NCBI RefSeq assembly: GCF_007830035.1
Contig: NZ_VLKN01000004.1
Span: 400,900-464,899, forward strand
Source of the DNA: Luteimonas cucumeris
GTDB lineage: Bacteria > Pseudomonadota > Gammaproteobacteria > Xanthomonadales > Xanthomonadaceae
Reading direction: 5' to 3'
Length of the DNA: 64,000 nucleotides
Part shown: piece after piece, positions 53,684-61,452 of the stretch
Layout of the letters: each line of letters opens with the position of its first letter
Position numbering within the stretch: position 1 is the first letter of the stretch
The notes under the pieces: generated by a model
Told to the model about the DNA's origin: nothing
What the model saw: only the letters and a program-made list of their open reading frames with translations
Database searches by the model: none
Made by a program: the position numbers and the translations under genes

Positions 53684-54661
53684 ATGCACAAAGTCGTCCT
53701 CATCGGCGCGGGCCGCATCGGCCGCATCCACGCCAGCAATGCCGCACGGCACCCGCGCCTGCAACTGGCCGGCGTGATCGATGCCATCGATGCTTCCGCG
53801 CAGGCACTGGCTCAGGAACACGGCGCGCCGGTACTGACCCTCGACCAGGCCATGGACGATGCCGATATCGGTGGCGTCATCATCGCCAGCTCCACCGACA
53901 CCCACCTGGACTACAGCGTGCGCGCCGCGGCCGCGGGCAAGGCGGTGTTCTGCGAGAAGCCCATCGACCAGGACCTCGGCCGCGCCCGCGCGGCAAGCGC
54001 CGCGCTGTCCTCGGCGCGATTGCTGCTGGCCTTCAACCGGCGCTTCGACCCTAACTTCCGTGCGCTCAAGGCGAAGCTCGACAGCGGCGCGATCGGCACG
54101 CTGGAAAGCCTGCAGATCACGTCAAACGATCCCGCCCCGCCACCGCCCTCCTACATCGCCGTGTCCGGCGGCCTGTTCAAGGACATGGCCATCCACGATT
54201 TCGACATGGCGCGCTGGCTGCTGGGCGAGGAGCCGGTGCAGGTGTATGCCGTGGGCAGCTGCCTGGTGGACCCGGAGATCGGCAGGCTCGGCGACATCGA
54301 CACCGCGCGCACCGTGCTGAAGACGGCGTCGGGCCGGCTGTGCGTGATCTCCAACAGCCGCCGCTCCGGTTTCGGCTACGACCAGCGCATCGAAGCCTAT
54401 GCCTCCGCCGGCATGGTCCGCGCCGACAACGTCACCGAAAGCACGGTGCAGGTCTGGAGCGAAGCCGGCGCGGCCGCGGACCGCTTCCAGAATTTCTTCC
54501 TCGACCGCTACGCCGAAGCGTACCGGCAGGAGATGGACCATTTCGCCGACATGCTCGATGGCACGCCTGCGGCGGTCGGTTACGCCGATGGTGTCGCTGC
54601 ATTGGCACTGGCCGAAGCGGCGGCGCGTTCGCTGGCACTCGGACAGCCAGTGGCACCCTGA
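53684..54661 (+). CDS. Inositol dehydrogenase-like protein, paralogue 2 (Gfo/Idh/MocA)
   Basis: The 325-residue protein parallels the previous one in length and motifs: LIGAGRIGRIH, CEKPIDQDLGRAR, FKDMAIHDFDMARWLL and SNSRRSGFGYDQRIEAYA. It is probably a second inositol dehydrogenase, perhaps for scyllo-inositol or another isomer. It starts at 53684 behind GAGAGAAA. A longer upstream frame on this strand would be antisense to iolC and rpiR and is not used. A terminator follows 32 bp after its stop. Confidence 0.88.
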   Translation: MHKVVLIGAGRIGRIHASNAARHPRLQLAGVIDAIDASAQALAQEHGAPVLTLDQAMDDADIGGVIIASSTDTHLDYSVRAAAAGKAVFCEKPIDQDLGRARAASAALSSARLLLAFNRRFDPNFRALKAKLDSGAIGTLESLQITSNDPAPPPPSYIAVSGGLFKDMAIHDFDMARWLLGEEPVQVYAVGSCLVDPEIGRLGDIDTARTVLKTASGRLCVISNSRRSGFGYDQRIEAYASAGMVRADNVTESTVQVWSEAGAAADRFQNFFLDRYAEAYRQEMDHFADMLDGTPAAVGYADGVAALALAEAAARSLALGQPVAP

Positions 54662-54693
54662 TCAATACCGCCTGACCGGAAGCCCAATCACGC

Positions 54694-54723
54694 AAGCCGC
54701 CTCCGGGCGGCTTGTCGTTTTTC
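54694..54723 (+). terminator. Rho-independent terminator after the iolG pair
   Basis: AAGCCGCC-TCCG-GGCGGCTT is an 8-bp perfect stem with a four-base loop, followed by GTCGTTTTT. It ends the plus-strand iolG transcript. Confidence 0.92.
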
Positions 54724-54765
54724 CATACGGCGGAATCCCGTGCGGCATTGAATCAGCCGCGCCGA

Positions 54766-54985
54766 CCCTTCGCGAAGGCGATTTTTGCCTTCCGGAAGGC
54801 GATCGGAGTTATCGCGAAGCCGGTTTTCACCTTCGGGAAAGCAGGCCGGGTGATCGCGAAGACAATTCCGCATTCGCGAAGGCGGGAATCGGCTTCCGCA
54901 AGACTTTCGGCGCCTTGCGGAAGACCTGGAACGGATTTCCGACAGCACCCGGCGCCTTCGGAAGCGCACGTGAGCTCCTTGGAGC
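54766..54985. repeat. Degenerate tandem repeat, about 21-bp period
   Basis: About ten units of roughly 21 bp share a core like TTCGCGAAG or TTCCGGAAG, itself a small palindrome. The GAA of the core recurs near 54774, 54795, 54816, 54837, 54858, 54878, 54899, 54920, 54941, 54961 and 54982, steps of 20-21 bases. Between cores the sequence varies. It is not part of a recognisable gene. Confidence 0.75.
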
Positions 54986-55060
54986 GGCTTCGCCACAGCC
55001 AGGCACCAAGACAGCCATCCATGGGCTGTCGGCGCCAAGCTTCATGAGGTGGACAAACCC

Positions 55061-55092
55061 AAAAAAAACGGTGGCCCGAAACCGGGCCACCG
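55061..55092 (-). terminator. Rho-independent terminator after the TonB receptor
   Basis: On the minus strand CGGTGGCCCG and CGGGCCACCG form a perfect 10-bp stem with a four-base loop, followed by eight T. It lies 39 bp after the receptor stop codon. Confidence 0.93.
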
Positions 55093-55131
55093 CAAATGAG
55101 GTACCGCAACCGTTGCCGGCGGCTTTGACGG

Positions 55132-57552
55132 CTAGAACACCATGCGCAGGGTCAGCGTCCATTTCGGCGAGGAACGCTCGCGCTCGATCTCGTAGGCGTC
55201 GACGTTGAACGCGGCCTGGTTGGCGATGATCTCCGCGCCGTTGTCGCCGTCGAAGCCGGCCTCGGCCTGGATGCTGTTGGCGTCGAGCACGTTGTTGCCG
55301 GTCAGGCGCAGCACCATGTTCTTGGTCAGCCGCTTCTCGAAGAACAGCTCCAGGTTGCCGTCATACCACTGGCGCTCGATCTCGCCATAGGTCACGAACT
55401 GCGACTCGCCCTGCTTCTGGAAGCTGAAGCCGAAGCTGGCATCCCAGCTGGGGATGTTCTGGGTCACGCCGAAGTTGTAGACATAGCTGGGCTGGAAATC
55501 GATCGGGATGCTGCTGCCGGTCGCCGGATCGTCGCGCTCCGAACGCAAGCGCGTGTAGTTGGCGAACACGCCGGTTTCCGGCAGGTCGAAGAACTCCAGT
55601 GGCGTGGACAGATCGAACTCGATGCCGCGCACGTCCGCCTCGCCGATGTTGCGATAGCTGTAGAGCGAACCGGGGAAATTCTCCGGATCCAGCCCCAGGT
55701 CGCTGACCGGCAAGCCGGTGTTGACCAGCCCGATCAGGTCGGAGATGCGGCGCGAGAACAGGTTGACGCCGAAGATGCCGCGCTTGCCGAAGCGACGCTC
55801 GTAACCCAGGTCGAAACCCACCGAGGTCTCGAAATCCAGATCAGGGTTGCCGATGGTGACGTCCTCGTCGCCCGGCGATTCCAGCGAGAACGCCGGGATC
55901 AGCAGATCGATGCTGGGACGGCGCACGGTACGCGCGACGCTGAAGCGGAACTGATCGTTTTCGGTCGCCTTCCACTGGATGTGCGCCGACGGATTGAGCA
56001 TGAAGACGTCGTTTTCGGCGTGCCCGTCGATGGTGTCCTGCAACGCCCCGCCTTCCGAGAACTCGCTGCGATAGGCCTGCTCGGCCTTGGTGCTTTCCGC
56101 GCGCAGGCCGGTTTCCAGCGAGACCTTGGGATTGATTTCCCATTTCAGCCGCGCGTAGGCGTCGAGCCGGCGCTCCTCGTAGCTGAAGTGGCCATCGTTG
56201 GTGGTGAAGTCATCCTCGCCCAGGCCATCGTCGATGATCAGGCGATAGTCGCGATCCTTGTTCTTGGCGAACAGGCCCGCCTTCAGTTCGACCCCGTCGA
56301 TGCCGATGGCTTCCGCGAAGCCGGACATGCGCCGGGTGACCGAGGCGCCGAAGATCCATTCCGTATCGACGGCATTGTTGTCCTCGCGGTTCACCAGGTT
56401 GTCCCGGAGCTCCTCGAACGTGTCCTCGATGCCGTCGTCCTTGAAACGGTTGTAGCTGAGTTCGGTATCGAATTCGGTCAACTCGCCCAGGTAGTGCTTG
56501 AACAACGCCGACACGCCGTAGCTGTCCTGCTGGAAATCGGCGTCCTGGAATTCCAGTTCCGGGTTGTCCATGTCCAGTCCGCCACGGCTGCCATCGCCTT
56601 CGAAGATCTTCGTGTCCTGGTGTTCCTTGCGCCGGGTGGACAACGCGAAGGCATCCAGGCGCAGGCTGGATTCCGGCGTCATCTGCCAGGTCAGGTCGCC
56701 GTTGAACGACTTGTCCCTGGAGTCGCGGCTGTCCTGTTCCTCGGTACGCTCGACCGCCGATGAATAATCCGGATGGTCGAACTGGGCCAGCCCGCGGCCA
56801 TTGCCGCGGCGCGCGACCTCTTCGGCGAAGCCGACGGAATCGCCATCGAAGATTTCCTCCACCACGTCCTTGTTGTTGAAGCGCTCCTGCGTGTCCAGCG
56901 TCAGCGAATAGAACAGCGTCTTGCTTTCGTTGCGGCCAGACCACGATATCGAGCCGTTGCCGCGCGATTCGCCCGAGCGCGTGTCGCGGGTCACGCCGAC
57001 GCGCGCCACGATGCCCGGCGGCAGGCTCTCGCCGTCCTTGAGGATGATGTTGATCGTGCCGCCGATGCCCTGGCTGTCGATGTCGGCGCTGGGCGACCGG
57101 ATGATCTCGATCCGGTCGATGATCTCGGCCGGAATGCGGTCGACGAACACGGTGCGGTCGTTGCCTGCGCCGGGAATCGGACGCCCATTGACGAGGATCT
57201 GGGTGAAGCCCTGGCCGAGGCCGCGCAACTGCGGCGAATCGGATTCGCCGATATCGCTGGTGAATGCCACGCCCGGCACCCGCCGCAACTGGTCGCCTAC
57301 CGACACCGGCTCGAACTTGGCGAAGAATTCCTGGTCGTAGACCAGTTCCGGCGCGGTGGTCTCGGTGCGGTTCCGGTACTGGATCTCGCCGCTGACCATC
57401 ACCGCCTGCAACTCGGTCGGATCGGTTTCCGCCTTCTTTTCCTCTGCCGGTGGCGATTGGGGGGCGGCGTCCTGCGCCAACGCATAGCCTGGAACGATTG
57501 CGAGATTGCTCAATATGAATGCCGTCAGCGCATTTCTCTGGATCTTCCGCAT
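55132..57552 (-). CDS. TonB-dependent outer-membrane receptor, adjacent to phytase
   Basis: The 806-residue receptor has a signal peptide (cleaved near ALAQD), a plug domain (VSVGDQLRRVPGVAF, ILVNGRPIPGAG, IEIIRSPSADIDSQGIGGTINI) and a beta-barrel ending in TLTLRMVF. The start at 57552 has GGGAGGG upstream and a signal peptide follows at once. It is divergent to the phytase gene with 181 bp between, so it likely imports phytate or a product across the outer membrane. Cargo is inferred. Confidence 0.87.
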   Translation of the reverse strand: MRKIQRNALTAFILSNLAIVPGYALAQDAAPQSPPAEEKKAETDPTELQAVMVSGEIQYRNRTETTAPELVYDQEFFAKFEPVSVGDQLRRVPGVAFTSDIGESDSPQLRGLGQGFTQILVNGRPIPGAGNDRTVFVDRIPAEIIDRIEIIRSPSADIDSQGIGGTINIILKDGESLPPGIVARVGVTRDTRSGESRGNGSISWSGRNESKTLFYSLTLDTQERFNNKDVVEEIFDGDSVGFAEEVARRGNGRGLAQFDHPDYSSAVERTEEQDSRDSRDKSFNGDLTWQMTPESSLRLDAFALSTRRKEHQDTKIFEGDGSRGGLDMDNPELEFQDADFQQDSYGVSALFKHYLGELTEFDTELSYNRFKDDGIEDTFEELRDNLVNREDNNAVDTEWIFGASVTRRMSGFAEAIGIDGVELKAGLFAKNKDRDYRLIIDDGLGEDDFTTNDGHFSYEERRLDAYARLKWEINPKVSLETGLRAESTKAEQAYRSEFSEGGALQDTIDGHAENDVFMLNPSAHIQWKATENDQFRFSVARTVRRPSIDLLIPAFSLESPGDEDVTIGNPDLDFETSVGFDLGYERRFGKRGIFGVNLFSRRISDLIGLVNTGLPVSDLGLDPENFPGSLYSYRNIGEADVRGIEFDLSTPLEFFDLPETGVFANYTRLRSERDDPATGSSIPIDFQPSYVYNFGVTQNIPSWDASFGFSFQKQGESQFVTYGEIERQWYDGNLELFFEKRLTKNMVLRLTGNNVLDANSIQAEAGFDGDNGAEIIANQAAFNVDAYEIERERSSPKWTLTLRMVF

Positions 57553-57628
57553 TGTCTGGTCCCTCCCGAGGACATCCGCCACCAACCGGCAATGCCCCGC
57601 TGGATCGGGGTGGCTTGAATGGAGGCTA

Positions 57629-57663
57629 CGAACAAACATTCCAAATTGCAACACATTTAGAAT
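57629..57663. promoter_or_regulatory. Operator between the TonB receptor and phytase genes
   Basis: CGAACAAACATTCCA (57629-57643) has the same CGAA-N6-TTCCA layout as the iolR/iolG site. Overlapping it is an imperfect inverted repeat ATTCCAAAT / ATTTAGAAT with an eight-base spacer (57638-57663). The region is AT-rich. It suggests that the inositol regulator also controls this gene pair. Confidence 0.65.
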
Positions 57664-57733
57664 TTCTCTTGCAAAATAGGACCGGCCATGTGATCTTCCC
57701 GACAGATCGACAAGCCGGCCGGGGGTGCCATCC

Positions 57734-59815
57734 GTGGACAAGATGACTAGAAGATTCCGGCCGAATGCCGGCCTGCTCGCCGCATGCGTGGCATTGGCGA
57801 TGTCGACGGCGTGTCCGGCGCAGGAACTCCGGCAGGACGTACCGGTGCTGGCGGCGCGGATGCAGACCCAGCCCAGCGCCAGCGGCGAGGTCAACGGCGC
57901 CGTCGTCGTGCACGATCGCGCCCGCCCCGCTCGCAGCCACGTGGTCGGTACCGCGGCGCTGGGTGGACTGGAGGTCTACGGCCTTGACGGCAAGCGCCTG
58001 GGCGCCACGCCCGCCGGCGAAGTCGCCGCGGTCGACGTCGATTACGGCTTCGCGCTGGGCAAGGGCAATGCCACGGTGCTGGCCGCCGTGGACACCACGC
58101 ACAACAGCCTGCGCCTGTTCACGATGTCGGGCGCGACGTTGACCGAGGCCGGCGCGCGCGCGATCCCGCTGGGCTTCGCCGCCGAGGGCGTCTGCCTGTT
58201 CCGCAATCCGCTGGACCACGCGCTGTACGCCTTCGTGGTCGGCGATGGCGGCGAAATCGACCAGCAGTTGATCTACGCCAACGCGAGCGGCCAACTCGAC
58301 GCGCGCCAGGTGCGGCGCATCAACGTGCCCTCGCCGCTGAAGCAATGCGCCGCAGACGCGCAGGGTCATGTGTATGCCAGCGAGGAGACGGTCGGCATCT
58401 GGCGCTTCAACGCCGATCCGGAAGCCGACGTCGCGGCCACGCTGGTGGACGCGCCGCGCCTGGGCCATATCCAGGAAGAAGTCGGCGGCATCGCGCTGCA
58501 CGACGGCGGCGAAGGCAGCCGCTGGCTGATCGCATCGGATGCGTCCGCCGGACGCATCAACGTCTACGACCGCAGCCGCGACGACGTCTTCGTCGGCGCG
58601 GTCCAGGTCAGCGCCCCGGAGCAGGCCGAAGCCATCGCCGAACCGGGACCGCTGTTCGCCACCAGCGCCAACCTCGGCAAGGATTTCGCAAAAGGCATGC
58701 TGCTGGTCACCGACGAGGACGATGCCAACTACAAGGCGCTGTCCATCGCCGACCTGGGCAAGGCGTTGAACCTCGACCCCGGCACCGCACAGCAGGCGCG
58801 CAAGGCCGACAACACGGTGCCGACGGTCACCGCGCTGGTCGAGACCACGCCGGCGCGCAGTTACGGCGACGCTGCCGACGATCCGGCGATCTGGGCCAAC
58901 CCTGCCGATCCGGCCGGCAGCCTGGTGGTCGCCACCGACAAGAAGGCTGGCATCTACCTGTACGACATGCAGGGCCGGGTCGTGCAGTTCCTGGCCGATG
59001 GCAAGATGAACAATGTCGACCTGCGCGAAGGCTTCGACCTCGATGGCGAGAAGATCGTGCTGGTCACCGCCAGCAACCGCACCGACGATTCCATCGCCAT
59101 CTACAAGCTCGATACCGTGCAACGCAAGCTGGTCGCCATCGCCGATGGCGTGCAGCCCACCGGCATGGGTGATCCCTACGGCCTGTGCATGTACCGCAAT
59201 GCCGACAGCGGCCGCAGCTTCGTCTTCGTCAACGGCGACGACACCCGCATGCGCCAGTGGGAACTGGTCGATGCCGGCAATGGCCGCGTCCGCGCCGAGC
59301 CGGTGCGCGACCTGACGTTCGATTCGCAGACCGAGGGTTGCGTCGCCGACGACGCCAGCGCCACGCTCTACGTCAACGAGGAAGACATCGCGATGTGGCG
59401 CCTGTCCGCGGAGCCCGACGGCGGCGACGCGCGGACCGCGGTGCAGCGCGTGGATGCCAATTCTGCGATCAGGGACGACCTGGAAGGCGTCGGCATCTAC
59501 GACCTGGGCGACGGCCGCGGCTACATCGTGGTCTCCAGCCAGGGCAACGACACCTACGCGGTCTACCGGCGCGAAGGACGGCAGGAATACCTGGGTTCGT
59601 TCGCGGTGGTCGCCGACGCGTTGCGCGGCATCGATGGCATCTCGGAAACCGACGGCCTCGAAGTCACCAGCCGCAACCTTGGCCCCGGCTTCGAACACGG
59701 CGCGATGATCGCGCAGGACGGACGCAACGTGATGCCGGTGGAGAACCAGAACTACAAGTACGTTCCCTGGAGTGTGATCGCGCGCGAACTGAAGCTGGAG
59801 ATGCGCGAGCCCTGA
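57734..59815 (+). CDS. Secreted beta-propeller phytase, two-domain
   Basis: This protein of about 690 residues removes phosphates from phytate using Ca2+. A signal peptide (cleaved near CPAQE) leads to an N-terminal partial propeller (about 30-330) and a typical C-terminal six-bladed domain (from about 370) with DDPAIWANP, NNVDLREGF, EGCVADDASATLYVNEED and DLEGVGIYDLG, which hold the acidic Ca/phosphate residues. The GTG at 57734 and ATG at 57743 are both possible starts. It lies divergent to a TonB receptor beside the iol cluster. Confidence 0.91.
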   Translation: MDKMTRRFRPNAGLLAACVALAMSTACPAQELRQDVPVLAARMQTQPSASGEVNGAVVVHDRARPARSHVVGTAALGGLEVYGLDGKRLGATPAGEVAAVDVDYGFALGKGNATVLAAVDTTHNSLRLFTMSGATLTEAGARAIPLGFAAEGVCLFRNPLDHALYAFVVGDGGEIDQQLIYANASGQLDARQVRRINVPSPLKQCAADAQGHVYASEETVGIWRFNADPEADVAATLVDAPRLGHIQEEVGGIALHDGGEGSRWLIASDASAGRINVYDRSRDDVFVGAVQVSAPEQAEAIAEPGPLFATSANLGKDFAKGMLLVTDEDDANYKALSIADLGKALNLDPGTAQQARKADNTVPTVTALVETTPARSYGDAADDPAIWANPADPAGSLVVATDKKAGIYLYDMQGRVVQFLADGKMNNVDLREGFDLDGEKIVLVTASNRTDDSIAIYKLDTVQRKLVAIADGVQPTGMGDPYGLCMYRNADSGRSFVFVNGDDTRMRQWELVDAGNGRVRAEPVRDLTFDSQTEGCVADDASATLYVNEEDIAMWRLSAEPDGGDARTAVQRVDANSAIRDDLEGVGIYDLGDGRGYIVVSSQGNDTYAVYRREGRQEYLGSFAVVADALRGIDGISETDGLEVTSRNLGPGFEHGAMIAQDGRNVMPVENQNYKYVPWSVIARELKLEMREP

Positions 59816-60009
59816 GGCTCGGCAGGAAGGCCCCCTGCGTCCCGCATTGCAGATGGCAGCTGCGGCCCAGCACAATGGGCCGCCGCCTTGGCGGCACCAG
59901 GGGGAAGTCACGGAACGCAATCGGGCTGCCGGACCACGGCGGCACGCGCGCCGCAGCGCCCCTTCCCGCGCTGATGCAGCGCTTCCGTTGCGACAAGGAT
60001 GACGTCCCG

Positions 60010-61269
60010 ATGAGCATTTCCTCCCACCGCGGCGCGCCGGCCCCGTTCTGGCAGCGGCTGCGGCCGATCACGCTGTATCCCGTGCGCGGCGGCGCCCTGC
60101 CCACGCTGATCGTGTTGACCCTGTGCAGCCTGCTCGCGCTGATCCCGGTGCTCGGCCTGATCGTCGCGCTGCTGGTCTGGCTGGCTGCGTACAAATATGC
60201 GTTCGAGATCCTGCGTGCCACCGCCGACGGCCGCATGGACCCGCCCGAAAGCGTGATCGGCGTGGACGATGGCGTGGTCTGGCGGCTGATCGCGCTGCAG
60301 TTCATCTACATCGTCGTCACGGTGCTGGCACTGGCCTTTGGCGGGCCCGTCATCGGCCTGCTGACCCTGGTCGTGATCGTGTTCCTGCAGCCAGGTTGCG
60401 TGATGTCGCTGGCCATCGACGGCAGCCTGAGTCGCGCGCTCAACCCTGCGACTTCGCTCGGCATCGTCGCGCGCGTCGGCTGGCCGTACCTGGCCGTGTT
60501 CGCATTGCTGTTCGTGATCCAGGCCAGTGCCCTCACCGCCGGCGCCTGGCTGTCGAAGGTCATGCCGCCGGTGATCGGCGACCTGATGCTGACGTTGTTC
60601 TCGTTCTGGGGCCTGTTCGCCGCCTTCCACCTGATGGGGTATCTGGTCTACCAGTACCACGACGCCCTGGGCTACGAGCCGGACAGCCATCGCCATCGCC
60701 TGCCGGCGCAGCATGACCGTGACGGCGAGTTGCTCGCACGCGTCGAGGAACTCGTGCGCGACGGCAACAACGACGCGGCGCTGGAACTGATGCGCGGCGA
60801 AGTGCGCAGCCGTGCGGTGAGCCTGGACACGCACGAGCTCTATCACCGGTTGCTGCGCCAAAGCGGCGACATGGTCGAACGCAGCGAGCACGCGCGCCAG
60901 TACCTCAACCTGCTGATGCTGGAAAACCAGGACCGCCGCGCATTGGGTCTGCTGCGTGAATCGCTCGATGCCGATCCCGACTTCACTCCGATGCAAAGCG
61001 AACACGGCGAACGCCTGGCCGAACGTGCGCGGCAGAGCGGGCAGTCGCAGCTCGCCCTCGATACCTTGCGCGCGATGCTGCGCGGACAGCCACGTCATCC
61101 GGCCGCGCCGCGCTGGGGGCTGGAGGCGGCGTTGCTGCTGGTCGATCGTTTCGGCCGCGACGATGAGGCGCGCGAACTACTGGAACAGGCGCTGTCGCGC
61201 TGCGAGGATCCGACGCTGCAGGAAAAGCTGGAGGCGGCGTTGAAGCCGTTGCGGGTGACTCCGGCCTGA
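60010..61269 (+). CDS. Uncharacterised membrane protein with repeat-like tail
   Basis: The 419-residue protein has about six hydrophobic helices in the first 230 residues (CSLLALIPVLGLIVALLVW, WRLIALQFIYIVVTVLAL, YLAVFALLFVI) and a cytoplasmic helical tail (about 240-415) that looks like tetratricopeptide-type repeats (ELYHRLLRQSGDMVERSEHA, ALDTLRAMLRGQPRHPAAP). The ATG at 60010 has AAGGA nine bases upstream. I do not recognise a named family. It converges on the rhomboid gene. Confidence 0.7.
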   Translation: MSISSHRGAPAPFWQRLRPITLYPVRGGALPTLIVLTLCSLLALIPVLGLIVALLVWLAAYKYAFEILRATADGRMDPPESVIGVDDGVVWRLIALQFIYIVVTVLALAFGGPVIGLLTLVVIVFLQPGCVMSLAIDGSLSRALNPATSLGIVARVGWPYLAVFALLFVIQASALTAGAWLSKVMPPVIGDLMLTLFSFWGLFAAFHLMGYLVYQYHDALGYEPDSHRHRLPAQHDRDGELLARVEELVRDGNNDAALELMRGEVRSRAVSLDTHELYHRLLRQSGDMVERSEHARQYLNLLMLENQDRRALGLLRESLDADPDFTPMQSEHGERLAERARQSGQSQLALDTLRAMLRGQPRHPAAPRWGLEAALLLVDRFGRDDEARELLEQALSRCEDPTLQEKLEAALKPLRVTPA

Positions 61270-61270
61270 G

Positions 61271-61304
61271 CCGTGAGCCGTGATTCGTGATCGGGGAATG
61301 GTGA
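61271..61304 (+). repeat. Degenerate heptad array, GTGATTC/GGGAAT type
   Basis: Right after the membrane-protein gene come CGTGATT, CGTGATC, GGGGAAT and GGTGATT, a mix of the two heptad families. A palindromic element follows 19 bp later, as at 8.6 and 20.1 kb. Confidence 0.6.
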
Positions 61305-61322
61305 TTCGTAAAAGCAACAGCT

Positions 61323-61407
61323 GTTACCCCGGGCGCAAGCGAGGGAGCTGCTTTCAGGATTCGCGTGAAGAAGAAAAAGCAGATCCCTGGCTTCGCTCGG
61401 GATGACA
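61323..61407. repeat. Imperfect palindromic intergenic element, copy 4
   Basis: TGTTACCCCGGGCGCAAG and GAGGGAGCTGCTTT on the left face GCAGATCCCTGG and CTTCGCTCGGGATGACA on the right as an inverted repeat between convergent genes. Confidence 0.8.
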
Positions 61408-61452
61408 TCGGAGATGGATGCAGGCAGTAGCCGCCCACTGCTTGCAAACGCT

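Larger units (their letters stand above)
54662..55131. other. Intergenic region between iolG paralogue 2 and the TonB receptor
   Basis: About 470 bp contain no gene. It holds a plus-strand terminator, a 21-bp-period degenerate repeat array and a minus-strand terminator, in that order. The repeat array gives short open frames on both strands with a FAKA-type pattern, which are artefacts of the repeat. Confidence 0.6.

Noticed and set aside
54712..55109. Small open frames in the 21-bp repeat array
   Set aside because: They exist on both strands and follow the repeat period, so they are by-products of it.
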